Source: Silurus meridionalis (lineage: Eukaryota > Chordata > Actinopteri > Siluriformes > Siluridae). From it: a DNA stretch of 64,000 bases. The position numbers were made by a program, and so were the translations under genes. The stretch spans positions 3,573,001 through 3,637,000 of the forward strand of contig NC_060891.1 of assembly GCF_014805685.1 (NCBI RefSeq), given 5' to 3'. Every line of letters starts with the position of its first letter. The first letter of the stretch is position 1. Shown here in pieces: positions 51,231-61,955 of the stretch. The notes below the pieces were generated by a model, which was given only the letters and a program-made list of their open reading frames with translations, had not been told where the DNA came from and did no database searches.

Positions 51231-54200
51231 TTTATTTGGTTAATTTAAAGTAACACCAGAGCAGAATAACCAAAAATAAAAAGTTTGTAGCTATTTGTAC
51301 AGTAGGTGTTGATTTGTTTTCCATAACACCGGTCCGGAAAGTAGTTCCAGATGCAAGGCAAATAACTGGTTCATATCAAACCCCCCGTTCTAATACAGTA
51401 CCATGATGATTTATATGGTTACGACTTACATAAGGACTTGTTAAACACATCCTGAACGTGGATTAATAAATATGTGTAATTGTTTATATGGTGAATTGCG
51501 CGTAGTATGCGAAGAGTAGCATTTTATAAAGGAGTCTCCAGTGTCAGAGTGGGAGACACTACACATTATATAAAAAAAAAAAAAAACTTTCCAGAGAGGT
51601 AAGAAAATGTTAAAAGCTGCCATAATACAAGTGATAACAGGAACAAACCATTCATTGCATCTTTGTTTATAGCGATGTTTAATCAATTAAACATTGTTAG
51701 TGCTTTCAAATGCTTGGAATACATCAGTATGGTGCAGAAAATGAATCAACAGTCCTTCTTTTTTCAGCTTCTCCTTCTTCTTCCTGGTGGCTCCATTCTC
51801 AGCATTCTCCTACCGATGTACCCTATGTCCCTCCTCTGCACATGTCCAAACCATCTCAATCACACGTCCTCACCTTGTCTCCAAAACGTCCTACATGCGC
51901 TGTCCCCCTAATAAACTCATTTCTAATCCTGTCCATCACAGTCACTTCAAATGAAAACCTTAACATCTTCAGCTCTGCTACCTCCAGTCTTTTACTCAAT
52001 GCCACGGTCTCTAAACAACACAACAGTCCAATTTTGATTATTTACCTACAATGCCCCTGCCTTGTGCATTTGATTTCTTATCCAACAGTTGTTGACAGAA
52101 AAAAACAGCACATCTGCTTACTTAAGAAAATAGCTAAAGTGATACTGTTGTGTACAAAACAAAATCATTAAAATCAATGGAGTTTGATTCTCTTTAACCA
52201 GTTAATCAAAATCATATCATTATAAACCCAGATAAACGCCTGGTCCACAAACAGAATTGCAGCAGATTTGTTCAAACAGAATCGTCCGTACTGGCTGAAC
52301 AAACATTTTCTGCAGCGTGGTTGTTACAGGACTGCTCAAAAAGTTAATAAAAGACTTGGCCTTCTTAACAAAAGCATTTGATGTCCTTACAGTGCTGGTT
52401 TGACTCACATGGTGCCGTGAACTTGTCCTGAACCGCTTCCTCTATCCGCTAATAAAGAATGTAATGGCTTAAGCTACGGGAGATCTTGAACAGATCCAGC
52501 ACTCTGAGACTGATTTAAAGCCTTCTGCCTGAAATTTCCTCACACAGCAAAGTTATTCAGACAAATAAACACAATTTTATCGAGGTTAAATAAAGTTACA
52601 GTATGACAAATCCAGATGATGTACTCATCCAAATACCCTTAAACATGTTCTGGCCCAATACACTGCATGTACTTTGGTCCAATTTGTTGCATGAGTTCTG
52701 CCAAAATTTGACAAATCAACAAATGCGTTCGAGTTGAAATTTAATTACAGTAGGACAAATACAGTAGAAATTCTCAACCAAATTTGTTGCACATGTTCAA
52801 GCCCAATATGCTGCAGTGAAAGAATGTTTCCTCTTACAATACTTAATCAGCAGTTTTAAAGAAAAAAAGAAAAATGCAACAATATTCTTATTTGCATGTG
52901 GTTAATCTCAGGCAAAAAAACCAACACAAAAAGGAGAAGCAACACATTTTTCACAGACCATTTTTTGTTCCTGAATGCAACAAAACTCTGTAGAACACTT
53001 TCAGGGACATGAAATGCTGTAATGGCTCTGATCTGGTAGTGTACAAAACCAGACGAGACGTGCTACTTCTTCCAAGATGGTGCTCAACACTGAAACTTGT
53101 ATTAACAGGACATGAGTCACAATAACTGCCACCTCTGCTTTTTACTACTTTGTGCTCTCACAACAATATAATAAAGCCATGAAAAATCTGAGAGCGCTCC
53201 TCTGAGTCTTTCCCTGTTCTTTAGGGTCCTATATCTTTCTTGTCAAATCTCCAATTCAGCTCACTCATCTTTACAGAGGAAGGGTGCCAATAACTCCAGA
53301 TCTGATTGTAGATTAGAAGTCAACAGATTCATAGTTTTTTGCCTATTAATCTGCACCAATACTTGATTACTTTAAAAAAAAAAAAAACACATCGATAGTT
53401 TTTCAGGGTTGCGTTACTCAGAACAAGAGCGGCCTCTAGAGGCGGATCACTGATGCCACTTGTTTATTTATTTATTTAAAGTGTTACTTTTTGTTTCAGT
53501 TTGTGTCTTATGTACCCTAAGATTTATTAATATAATTAAAACATTCATATATATTTTAAAAACTATCGGTTGATTATCCGCAAGTACGATCCTCCTAGCG
53601 ATCAGTATCGGTCAACCTCTATTGTAAATATTGGAAAATGGAATGAGTTATTCTCAGAAATATAAACCACATCAGGATTTTTAGTAAAAGTACAGAATGA
53701 AGTACATAATGCATGCTGTAAATAAATGATTATGTACATATGAAGCCAAAATCCATTTTCACGGCACCAAAACCTATTGCTAATAATTAATCAAAAGCGC
53801 AGGACAATCTGGAACAGTAGTCCATACTGACACAGCTGCTGTGTGTTTAATGCTGCTCACAACACATTTTTTAAAAAAGGTACATCCCAGTGACAAAAAT
53901 GACCAGACTATAAGCTAAAACTCTTTCCTAAGCATGTCTTAAATCTACTAAAGCAGGTCAGCACTTGGACTCCATAGTTAGTTTTTTAACTAAATAGTAA
54001 TCCCTACTCGGTCTTTTCATAGGGTGCCATTACTTTTGTCCCACTTGCCTTGCTTAAATGTGTATTGTTTTTTTTTTTTTAGGTTTAGATCCAGTTTTAG
54101 CTCAAGTGTCGTGCAAACCAAAAATAAATAATAAAAAAAAAAAATCACATGACCTAGCCTCCATTTTTTATTTGGCCATACAAAAACAGAAACGTTCCCA

Positions 54201-57200
54201 AAATAAACAGTGAAAGTGTACCGAAGGCTGAGACTTCCTGAGAGAGAAGAGAGAGGAGGTTCCCTTGAGCATTCTACTTTCACTGAGAGAAAGCTGCAAA
54301 CACACACACACACAAACACAGAAATAAGGTCAGCACACTGGCCTGCTGCTGAATGTGAGCCTCATTCGGCCAAACTTAGCCAAAGCACGAGATTCAGAGT
54401 TCATGCCAGGAAGAGAATGAACACAAAACTGTGAAGAGAGAAAGACAGAGAGAGACATAAATTCTGTAAGTTGGTAAGTACATGAGATAGTGAGTTGGCC
54501 ATTGAGTCAGTTTGTCAATAGTTAGTGACTTAGTCAGTAAAAGTATTGGTTAGTGAGTCAGTTTGTCAATGCATGGGTCAGTAACTTAGTGAGTCACTCA
54601 ATGTGTCAGTGAGTCAGTCAGAAAATCAGTCAGTGACTCAGTCAATCAATGTATTGGTTAGTGAGTCAGTCTGTCACTGTATTTGTCAGTAACCAAGTAA
54701 TCGAGTCAGTCATAAAATCAGAAGGTCAGTCAGTCTTTGAGTCGGTTGGCATGCCAGTGACTCAGTCAATGTATTGGTTAGTGAGTCAGTCTGTCAAAGT
54801 ATTGGTCAATAAGTAAATAAATTACTCAATGTGTCACTCAATAAATCAGTCAGAAAATCAGAAGGTCAGTCGGTCTTTGAGTCAGTCATTCAATATATCG
54901 GTCATTGTGTCAGTCAGGTGATTCAGTTATTCCGAAAATAGGCTCTATGGCACATCGTATACAATATGAATATAGTTGAATATGTCTCGTTTGATTTACT
55001 CATTTCAAGCGTTCACGAATTCTCTTTACATGCAACCCAATAATCCTTCAAAAAAAAGAAAAATCCAAAATGAAAAAAAAAAAAAAAGGTTTACATGACC
55101 AACTAGGTCCATTTTGATTTAAATTTCTATTCAATTAAGGGGAGATGTCTTATTTCCTTAAAGACAAAACACATTCCGTGTCACATGATTTATGGGACAT
55201 TTGCCAGATGGTAAACAAGGAAGCACTTCCTCACTGACCGGTTCAAAAAGGAAATTTTTGCTCAGCCTCAGCTACATCACTCCAGTTTATAATTGGCCTC
55301 GTGTAGAGTTGTGCATGGAAGTTTTTTTTTTTTTTTTTTTTTTATTTCATGCACACAGATCGGATTTTTATTTGTACTTCACTGTGATTTTTTTTTTTAT
55401 TCTTTTAGTTGGTTGTACAAGGATATAAAAGTTTTATAAAACTTGACTTTTCCTTTGGCCAATTCCTTTGTTCTAATCAGTTTTTGGGAAGGTTTTCCAA
55501 TCCAAAAAAAAAAAGAATTTGCAGCCAGAAAAGCATTAGTGAAATCATGCACTGAACTGGCAAACCAAACTTCACAATCAATGACATTAAAAACCTATGC
55601 TTTGTGCAGTCATTTTTATCACCACATTATCTGTGTAATGCTGCTTTGGGACAATGTTCATTGGTAAAAGCGCTATACAAATAAAAAGGAATTGAATTTC
55701 CATTAAATGGAAATGCTACAACATAAGAAAACAAACTATACAATTGTGCACCTTTAATGTTGTTGCAATAATGTGGGTATTTCCTAAAATATAAGCAAAC
55801 TCAAAGTTTAATTTGAGCCACAACTCTAACCAGGCAGGTACTGAGGATGAATGAACGTGGTTTTGTTGAAAGGATCAAACGCGATATTTTTTATTTTTTT
55901 GCATCCCAATGCAAACTCAGCCATATACCTCAAGATTCTTTCCAGCAAGTTGTCCAAAAAAACCTCCATGTACTGGTTAGTTTTCCTCTTGTGAGTCAAA
56001 CATACTGCATTATGCATACTGTAAAACAAGAAAACCAGGAAGGAAAAAAAAAAGAAAGAAAGAGAAGCAATGATGCCCCAGGGTAACACATGACAAACAA
56101 AATGCACGTGATCAGTAAACACAATGTAACACAGAAGTGTGAGATTCTGCTGCTCTTGGTCTGCTTCGCCAGCAATTCATTTACTCCTCTTTGTCATTTT
56201 TTTTTCCTCTTTTTTGACCAAACAAAAGTGAGCAATTTGAAAGGAATAATTATTAAATTACTAATCCACTAATCTTTATTAAAAACATTTAAATAGAAAG
56301 AATTTACAGTATTTTGAGTTTTTCTGAATGGGAAATGCAAAAAATGTAAAATGTGAATGTAAACCTACAAAGTGATCCAGATTCAACTCCAAAAATCTCT
56401 TGTGGGTATATATTTAAAATAAAACTTAAAACTTGAGATCATACCCTGTGCTTTTTCCTTTTAATTTCCCCCTCATTCCTTCTACAACCATGGACCATTT
56501 GACATGTTTACAGGATCAAACTCATTTTTTCCTGTTTGCCTCTTCAGCTATCAGGAGAAAGAAAGAAGCAATCCCGTTACCACAAACCTCTGCAAAGCCT
56601 GAATCACGAGACCGAGAGTCTAAGAGGATTTAACCACGGCTCTCTTTCCGGTTTTACTTCTGTTTGAACATGATAGCCTGGCCAACGGTGTGTACACAAG
56701 TACAACGTCCTCGTGCCTCAGAATCCTAATGTCCACAAAATCCTGAATCCACAGACACCCCGCCTCCGAGTGATCCAAAATCGATACATCAATCCAGAGT
56801 AAAGAATTCATCTGTCATATGGTCATGGTGTCGGACGTGGTCAGTGTAAAGGTTGAGGTTGGACAGATTAAAGAAACGATTGAAATGTATTCGTTCGGAT
56901 GTGAGAAACTCTTCAATCTATCCTTTAATGAATTTTGCGAGACACACAGACCCTCAATTTGGGGTCTCAGCGAACATTTGGGAAATGATTCTGTGCTGTG
57001 AGAAGGCATGCAACCAAAAACAACAATCTGTCAAAACCAATTCCTCTGAGATCTCCACAGTGAAGCATGGCGGCGGCGGCATCATGTTTGTTTTATGTTG
57101 GAGGACTTTTTTTTATACCTTATATAGGTATAGAATGATATAGATGAGTTGTTAAAGTAATTAATAATAAAATCAAATATAAACATTTAGGGAAAACAGT

Positions 57201-60200
57201 TTAGAGTGACAGCAAATACAATTATATTTGCTAGTTACGTACAACGTTACGAAACATCCATGAAACGAAGTTGTTCCTGTTATCACTTGCGCCGAAGCAG
57301 CTATCAAGCAATTGCCTTCGCTTTAACATTCTTCATATTTTCTCTGCAAAGCATTACGATGAAAAACTATGACGCGTTTTTTGTTACCTGGAAACCAAAA
57401 ACATCCTCTGTAACTGGAAAATCCTTCCATCAAATTCGGTAAGCATCTAACAGAAAACATTTCCGCTTCAACAACGTTAGATTTTACATTAGTAAACTAA
57501 ATAATTATCGTTAGCCTATGTTCGTACGGAGCGTACAGAACGAGCTGTTGCTACAGAAATGCTCACGAATGAGGATTAACCATTTCCCAACTGTATTTTT
57601 TGTAAAGAATGATAAACTATAAAGCCCACAGTTTTAGCCTTTTATTGTTACATTTGAGTGGAGTAGCTGAAGCCAAGTTAGAGAGATCCTGTGCATCACT
57701 ACATTGCAATTTAAATTTTCATGAAATCCCTACCTAATAAAGAGCTTATTATATTATTTCAGCATCGATCATTTACACACATAATAAGCAGCATTCTTTG
57801 TAATCAGAGGGAGCACTGACGAGCCCAACACAGCATGTAAAAATCCCTCCAGGTTTCTGAGGCAAACTAAAATGCTGATATGTGCAAGTATTATTCTGAT
57901 ATGCAGCCTGCTCCTGTGCACTCGTTGGACTAGTTTTATTTCAGAACAGGAGCGTATGGTGTTTTTGTCTCAGCACGTCTCTCACACACACACACACACT
58001 TTTGTCAAGGCTGCAACAACACAATGACATAATGCTTCTGCATCGCCTCATGTGCAGCCTGCAGCTTTAAAAACTGAGTGTTTTCCCCCGTCTAGACACC
58101 AAGACAGACACTGGAACCTGGAACTTCCACTTGATGTCCAAACAGCTGAGTCACTAACTGACATCAAACAACTTCAAAACCTTCAAAATTGTCTTAAATG
58201 AGCACTTCTCCATTAAAAGAAACTGTAAAGGATCTATAACATTATTTCTGCTCAACAGCAGTTTATTAAATGCAATAATTAATTGACTACGGAGAAAAGA
58301 TTCGGTCAACTTAAACTTCAGCGATGAAAACCGACCAAAAATGGCTAAAAAGGGGATTTGATGAACCTGTACACTGATTCATAATGCCATAAACCGAGAT
58401 GTAAAAAATACAAATAAAGCTTTAATAAAATCACTACGGCTCTCCTGAGCAGGTCAGTCTGGTTTCACTCGGATTCACACCGTCCCATATGCTGACTGCG
58501 TGCCACGGAAACGCTAAATAAGCAAAGTCCTGCCTGATATCTGGCCAGCGAACCAGGTCGGAGCCTAAACACAGATCACAAGTAAAAGTTATTTGAGTTT
58601 GCAACACCCTTACCACCCCTTTTTAATTTCACATACATAGTCTCCAGTTTTGAAATTTAACAGATTCAGAGATCTGTACCTGCAGCTCTCAGGGTGGAGA
58701 TCACAGGTATGGGGTCATTGCACCACAAATAATCCCCTGAGGTTGTAATTACACTCGTTACCACACCTTAAGACATCGATTCAGATCTTTTACCACCCTG
58801 AAGTTGATTTTTTCATACACCACCACATCCCGGCGTCTATTATTCCTCTTGCACTTATAGAATTGAGTGCTGGTGTCGATTTATATTCTACAAAAGTAAC
58901 TCTGAGGTCGATCCGAGTACAACGCAAACCCAGGTTTATATAAATGCAACTAAATTACTACTACCCCGATCCACTAATTCCACATTTACTCCCTATTCGC
59001 TGTTAACTCCTGGGAAAATGTTCCACTAGATTTGTGATCGTGAGGAGGCCTCAAACATCAATGACTAATACCTATATTTTTAATTACACTAGTAAAACTA
59101 CGAACAATACTAATACCACAACTTCTACTTAAACTACTACTAATGATCTAATTTAACTATTACTTATACTAAAACTACTCCTACTACAAATACCTACAAC
59201 TAATACTAATTTCTACTACAACAGTACACTTACTACAACTTGCCTCTAACACTACTACTAGTAATAATAATACTCTTACATCTCCCTCTTATACACCCCA
59301 CCACCTGCAGGTCTTCCCTCACCACATCCATTACTACTCCTACATCTACAAAGAATATTACTCCTACAAGTATGACAACTACAACTACTCCTAAATTCTA
59401 CTAAATACTTCCAAAACTACTAGTACCACATTACAACAACCATCACTCCCACTAATACTTTTAATACCACTACTAAAACTATATTTCCGCTAATAATAAC
59501 AGTAACAACAACTTGTTACTAACACTACTATTATTACGTCTACAAGTACTACTAGTACTCCTACCCCAACTACCACTACTATTGCTACAACTATTGTAAC
59601 TTCTACTAATACTCCTATATGTACTACTACTACCACCAAAACTAATTCTACTACTAATAATAGTACACATGATACAACGAATGACTATAACTTGCTACTA
59701 CTCCAACTACATTTACCAAAAATACACCTATTAATAGTATTACAAGTACAACCAGTATTACTACTATTACTACAATCAATTCCCGAATCTTCACAGTGAA
59801 GCATGGCGGCGGTGGCATCGTGTTTGTTTTGTTTGTTATTTTTTGTCAGCAAGGTTGTGGGAACGTTTCTGTTGCGTCTTGGCCAATGTTGTCTGGTTAA
59901 AACAAACCTGACTGCATTAACAGCAGTTTTACCCTGGTATATAGCGAAAGTTAAATTTGACCTAAAAATAATAAAGAAGTATATTTTTAATTTGTGATGT
60001 TACTTATGTAGGGTGGGCATGTGCATTTGTGTCCAAAATATCAGAACGCACACTATTTTTCCTTTAGGATGACTTTTTATACCTTATATAGGGTTAGGGT
60101 TAGATATTAGATATTATAGATAAGTTTTTAAAGTATTTATTAATAAAATCAAAGTGGAGTATGAATTGGATATAAAGATTTAGGGAAAACAGCTTAGAGC

Positions 60201-60436
60201 GATATCGGTATATACAATTATATTTGCTTGTTACATACAACGTTATGAAACAGAGTTGTTCCTGTTATCACTTGCGCTGTAGCAGCTATCAAGCAATTGT
60301 CTCTCTTGATCTTATTGCTGATCATATTGCTTATTTTTCTCTGCAAAGCATTACGATGAAAAACTATTAATACAACTACCAATATTAATTCAACTACTAA
60401 CAATAGAACACTTACTGCAACAAATTGCTAAAACAC

Positions 60437-60470
<34 letters not shown>

Positions 60471-60985
60471 TATTATTAATTTCTTGAATTGTAAAAGTTT
60501 GTATTTGTTGGTTGATGTCTTTAGTGTTTGGATGTCTCTCTAAAAGTGCAGTGTGTCAGAAGGTGCTGGTCAGAAGAAGCAGGACTTGTGCTGACCTGAG
60601 CGAAGTAGAGGTTGAGGAGGCAGAGGGTGCAGAACTGCAGGCACACGGGGAAGCAGTAGAAGAGCCAGAAGGGCAGCGGCTGCAGCTGACTCGCCTGGGC
60701 CATGTTATTGAAGTAGAAGGAGAAGAGTGTGGTCCTGAGGGCCGACCAGAGCAGGCACAGGAAGAGGAAGACGCTCCGGTAGCTGAGGCGTTTGTGGCCG
60801 TAGTGCAGGATGAGCCAGAGCTGCGAGTAGATGAAGAAGAAGAGCAGCGCGTAGAGGAGCGTTTGCACGGCCGTGAGCGTCAGGTCCAGCGCGGCGCCTC
60901 CGTCCTCCTCCTCATCATCCTCCTCATCTTCATCCTCAGCCGTGAACGCGCACAGGCGCCGGAGCTGATTCCCAAGTGACAGCAT
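46715..60985 (-). CDS. gpr137c: GPR137C-like lysosomal multi-pass membrane protein, complete, 7 coding exons
   Basis: Exons, 5' to 3' on the minus strand: 60985-60596, 51167-51118, 50040-49806, 49566-49417, 48563-48438, 48236-48112, 46979-46715 (TAG). They total 1341 nt, 446 residues (human 429), with every phase consistent. The GPR137 family are lysosomal seven-helix-like proteins linked to Rag GTPase/mTORC1 control. Family motifs are clear: [20 protein letters not shown] and [13 protein letters not shown] in exon 1, [19 protein letters not shown] and [11 protein letters not shown] in exon 3, YTSRACYNL in exon 4, [20 protein letters not shown] in exon 5, [17 protein letters not shown] in exon 6. 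The C tail (WYGS, TAPLL, YITPQN) fits GPR137C rather than A or B, as do the neighbours ero1a and txndc16. The N terminus has a 15-residue stretch (about 17-31) that is nearly all Asp/Glu, where human has Gly/Ala. Intron 1 is 9.4 kb. Confidence 0.94.
47400..48025 (+). repeat. 600-nt polypyrimidine tract in gpr137c last intron
   Basis: Runs of TTCC, CTTT and TTTC with units like CTTTCCATGCTTCC fill most of intron 6 (46980-48111). The gpr137c transcript would carry the purine (GA-rich) strand. Long open frames rich in Phe/Ser/Leu on one strand and Lys/Glu/Arg on the other are artefacts. Confidence 0.92.
48577..48606 (+). repeat. (CA)15 microsatellite at gpr137c exon 5 acceptor
   Basis: On the gene's strand this is (TG)15, ending 13 nt before exon 5 (which begins at 48563). 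Confidence 0.92.
48610..49410. other. gpr137c intron 4 without recognised features
   Basis: AT-rich intron between exons 4 and 5 with a T-run near 48925-48937. No element was recognised. Confidence 0.5.
51177..51227 (+). repeat. (AG)25 microsatellite at gpr137c exon 2 acceptor
   Basis: On the gene's strand this is a CT run of about 51 nt, ending 9 nt before exon 2 (which begins at 51167), so it forms the polypyrimidine tract. Confidence 0.93.
51764..52010 (-). mobile_element. LINE reverse-transcriptase C-terminal remnant
   Basis: On the minus strand, [20 protein letters not shown] and then, after a frame break, [20 protein letters not shown] can be read, followed by a Pro-Gly-Arg-rich stretch and a stop (51766-51764). 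These match the C-terminal end of non-LTR reverse transcriptases common in fish. It is a broken 5'-truncated copy in gpr137c intron 1. Confidence 0.7.
52015..53300. other. gpr137c intron 1 stretch without recognised features
   Basis: AT-rich intronic DNA. Phrases such as TTTGTTGCA(T/C)ATGTTC recur weakly near 52685-52800, suggesting an old low-order repeat. Confidence 0.4.
53314..53621. mobile_element. hAT-like non-autonomous element, 308 bp, second copy
   Basis: Ends TAGAAGTCAAC and the inverted GGTCAACCTCTA. Flanks TTGTAGAT (53306-53313) and TTGTAAAT (53622-53629) match at 7 of 8. It shares AGAGCGGCCTCTAGAGGCG and the ATAGTTTTTC..GGTTGCGTTA block with the copy at 4050. Confidence 0.75.
54470..54925 (+). 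repeat. Degenerate GTCAGTGAGTCA repeat
   Basis: A tetranucleotide-like mesh of GTCA, GTCAGT and AGTGAGTCAGT, with phrases such as GTATTGGTTAGTGAGTCAGT repeated three times. In gpr137c intron 1. Confidence 0.8.
55630..55696. repeat. LINE/SINE-like tail fragment
   Basis: Contains TGCTGCTTTGGGACAATGTT and GCGCTATACAAATAAAAAGG, a retroposon 3' tail common in teleosts. Confidence 0.6.
57043..57405. repeat. Duplicated intronic block, copy 1 (second copy at 59780)
   Basis: It starts with a Tc1-type CCACAGTGAAGCATGGCGGC and runs through TTATACCTTATATAGG, TTTAGGGAAAACAG, TGTTCCTGTTATCACTTGCG and CTCTGCAAAGCATTACGATG followed by AAAAACTAT. The same order occurs at 59780-60370. Confidence 0.8.
57450..58960. 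other. gpr137c intron 1 stretch without recognised features
   Basis: Mostly unique-looking intronic DNA with a short CA run near 57985. No exon was recognised. Confidence 0.45.
58972..59056. mobile_element. Tc1-like MITE fragment
   Basis: Contains CACTAATTCCACATTTACTC and AAATGTTCCACTAGATTTGT, as in the family's internal region. Confidence 0.45.
59060..59775 (+). repeat. Degenerate CTA/ACT trinucleotide domain
   Basis: About 700 nt dominated by ACTACT, CTACAA and TACTAA triplets with frequent substitutions. In gpr137c intron 1. Confidence 0.85.
59780..60370. repeat. Duplicated intronic block, copy 2
   Basis: Same landmarks as 57043-57405 in the same order, with an insertion of about 200 nt between the CACAGTGAAGCATGGCGGCG part and the TTTATACCTTATATAGG part. 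Confidence 0.78.
60438..60472 (+). repeat. (AAT)n microsatellite
   Basis: About 11 AAT units, roughly 120 nt downstream of the gpr137c exon 1 donor on that gene's strand. Confidence 0.88.
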
Positions 60986-61955
60986 GTCGAGCGATGGGAT
61001 CTGGAGAAGGTCGGATTTAATTATGAACGTCCGGCTGTCCTTTAATTCCGAGATGATCCTGATTTAAAAAATGATCTACAAACTTTTTATGGGTCGAAAT
61101 GAATCATGACAAAAATTATGACCAAAAGAGAAAAAAAGTTGCACATTAAAAACTGGGTAACGAACAAACTACGAAGGATATTTATATAAAACAAAGCATA
61201 GATAAGGAATTTTAAAACAGGCAAGTTAAAAACAAACAAACAAACATGTACAGGGGAAAAAAAAAGGAGCTCAGTGCAAAAAAACAACTCCAGCTGAAAA
61301 AAGAGACGAGCGCAATCAGCTGGGGGAGACTGCAGTTTAAGATACGCCCCTTGTCCAATCAGGTGTAGCACGCGCACGTTAAACGTTTCCCCTTAGCCAA
61401 TCAGATAAGCAGCAACTCTCGCTTATGTACCCGCCTTTTCAGGAAGTGAGGGAAACTCGTTGCAGTGTGACGCCATTTCGGATCTGAGCGCAGCCTTAAA
61501 TCCGCCGTGTTTCGAGCCAAAATGTCGGGTTCCGTTGAAAACGCTCTAACCATTAAAGCACCACCCAGTCTATAAATCATTGGTTAGTTCTAAGTCCCGC
61601 CACAGTCTTTGATTGGCTGTTAGAGGTTATGTTGTTTTCCGGGGGGCGTGGAATCCCAAATTATCATCATATGAATGTCGAGTTTCCTACAAAGGATGCA
61701 AAGGACTTTTAAAGTGTCCCCTAGATAGTGAACTAGGGTAGTGGATAAGAAATTATTTGGAATTCGAAACGCAGTTCAGGAAGTAATTAAAATTACATTG
61801 AAGGATTTAATACAGTTCAGGTATATGTGTTTACAGTAGCATGCTGCTATGAAATGTTTATTTGCAATGCTTTTGCAATGCATCTAGTTTTTTTTCCAAG
61901 AAGAAGAAGATTGTTATATGGATACATCCAGAGGGAAATGCACAACAGTGGAATC
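60986..61955. promoter_or_regulatory. Shared divergent upstream region of gpr137c and txndc16
   Basis: The two start codons face away from each other 970 bp apart. Between them are CCAAT boxes at 61355-61359 and 61397-61401 and an inverted one (ATTGG) at 61612-61616, an ETS-like GGAAGTG near 61442, a YY1-like CGCCATTT at 61471, and CpG-rich sequence around 61430-61550. No TATA box is evident. This is the usual make-up of a bidirectional housekeeping promoter; activity is inferred. Confidence 0.6.

Noticed and set aside
60512..60979. 155-codon plus-strand frame rich in Glu
   Set aside because: It is the antisense shadow of gpr137c exon 1, which encodes a clear membrane protein.
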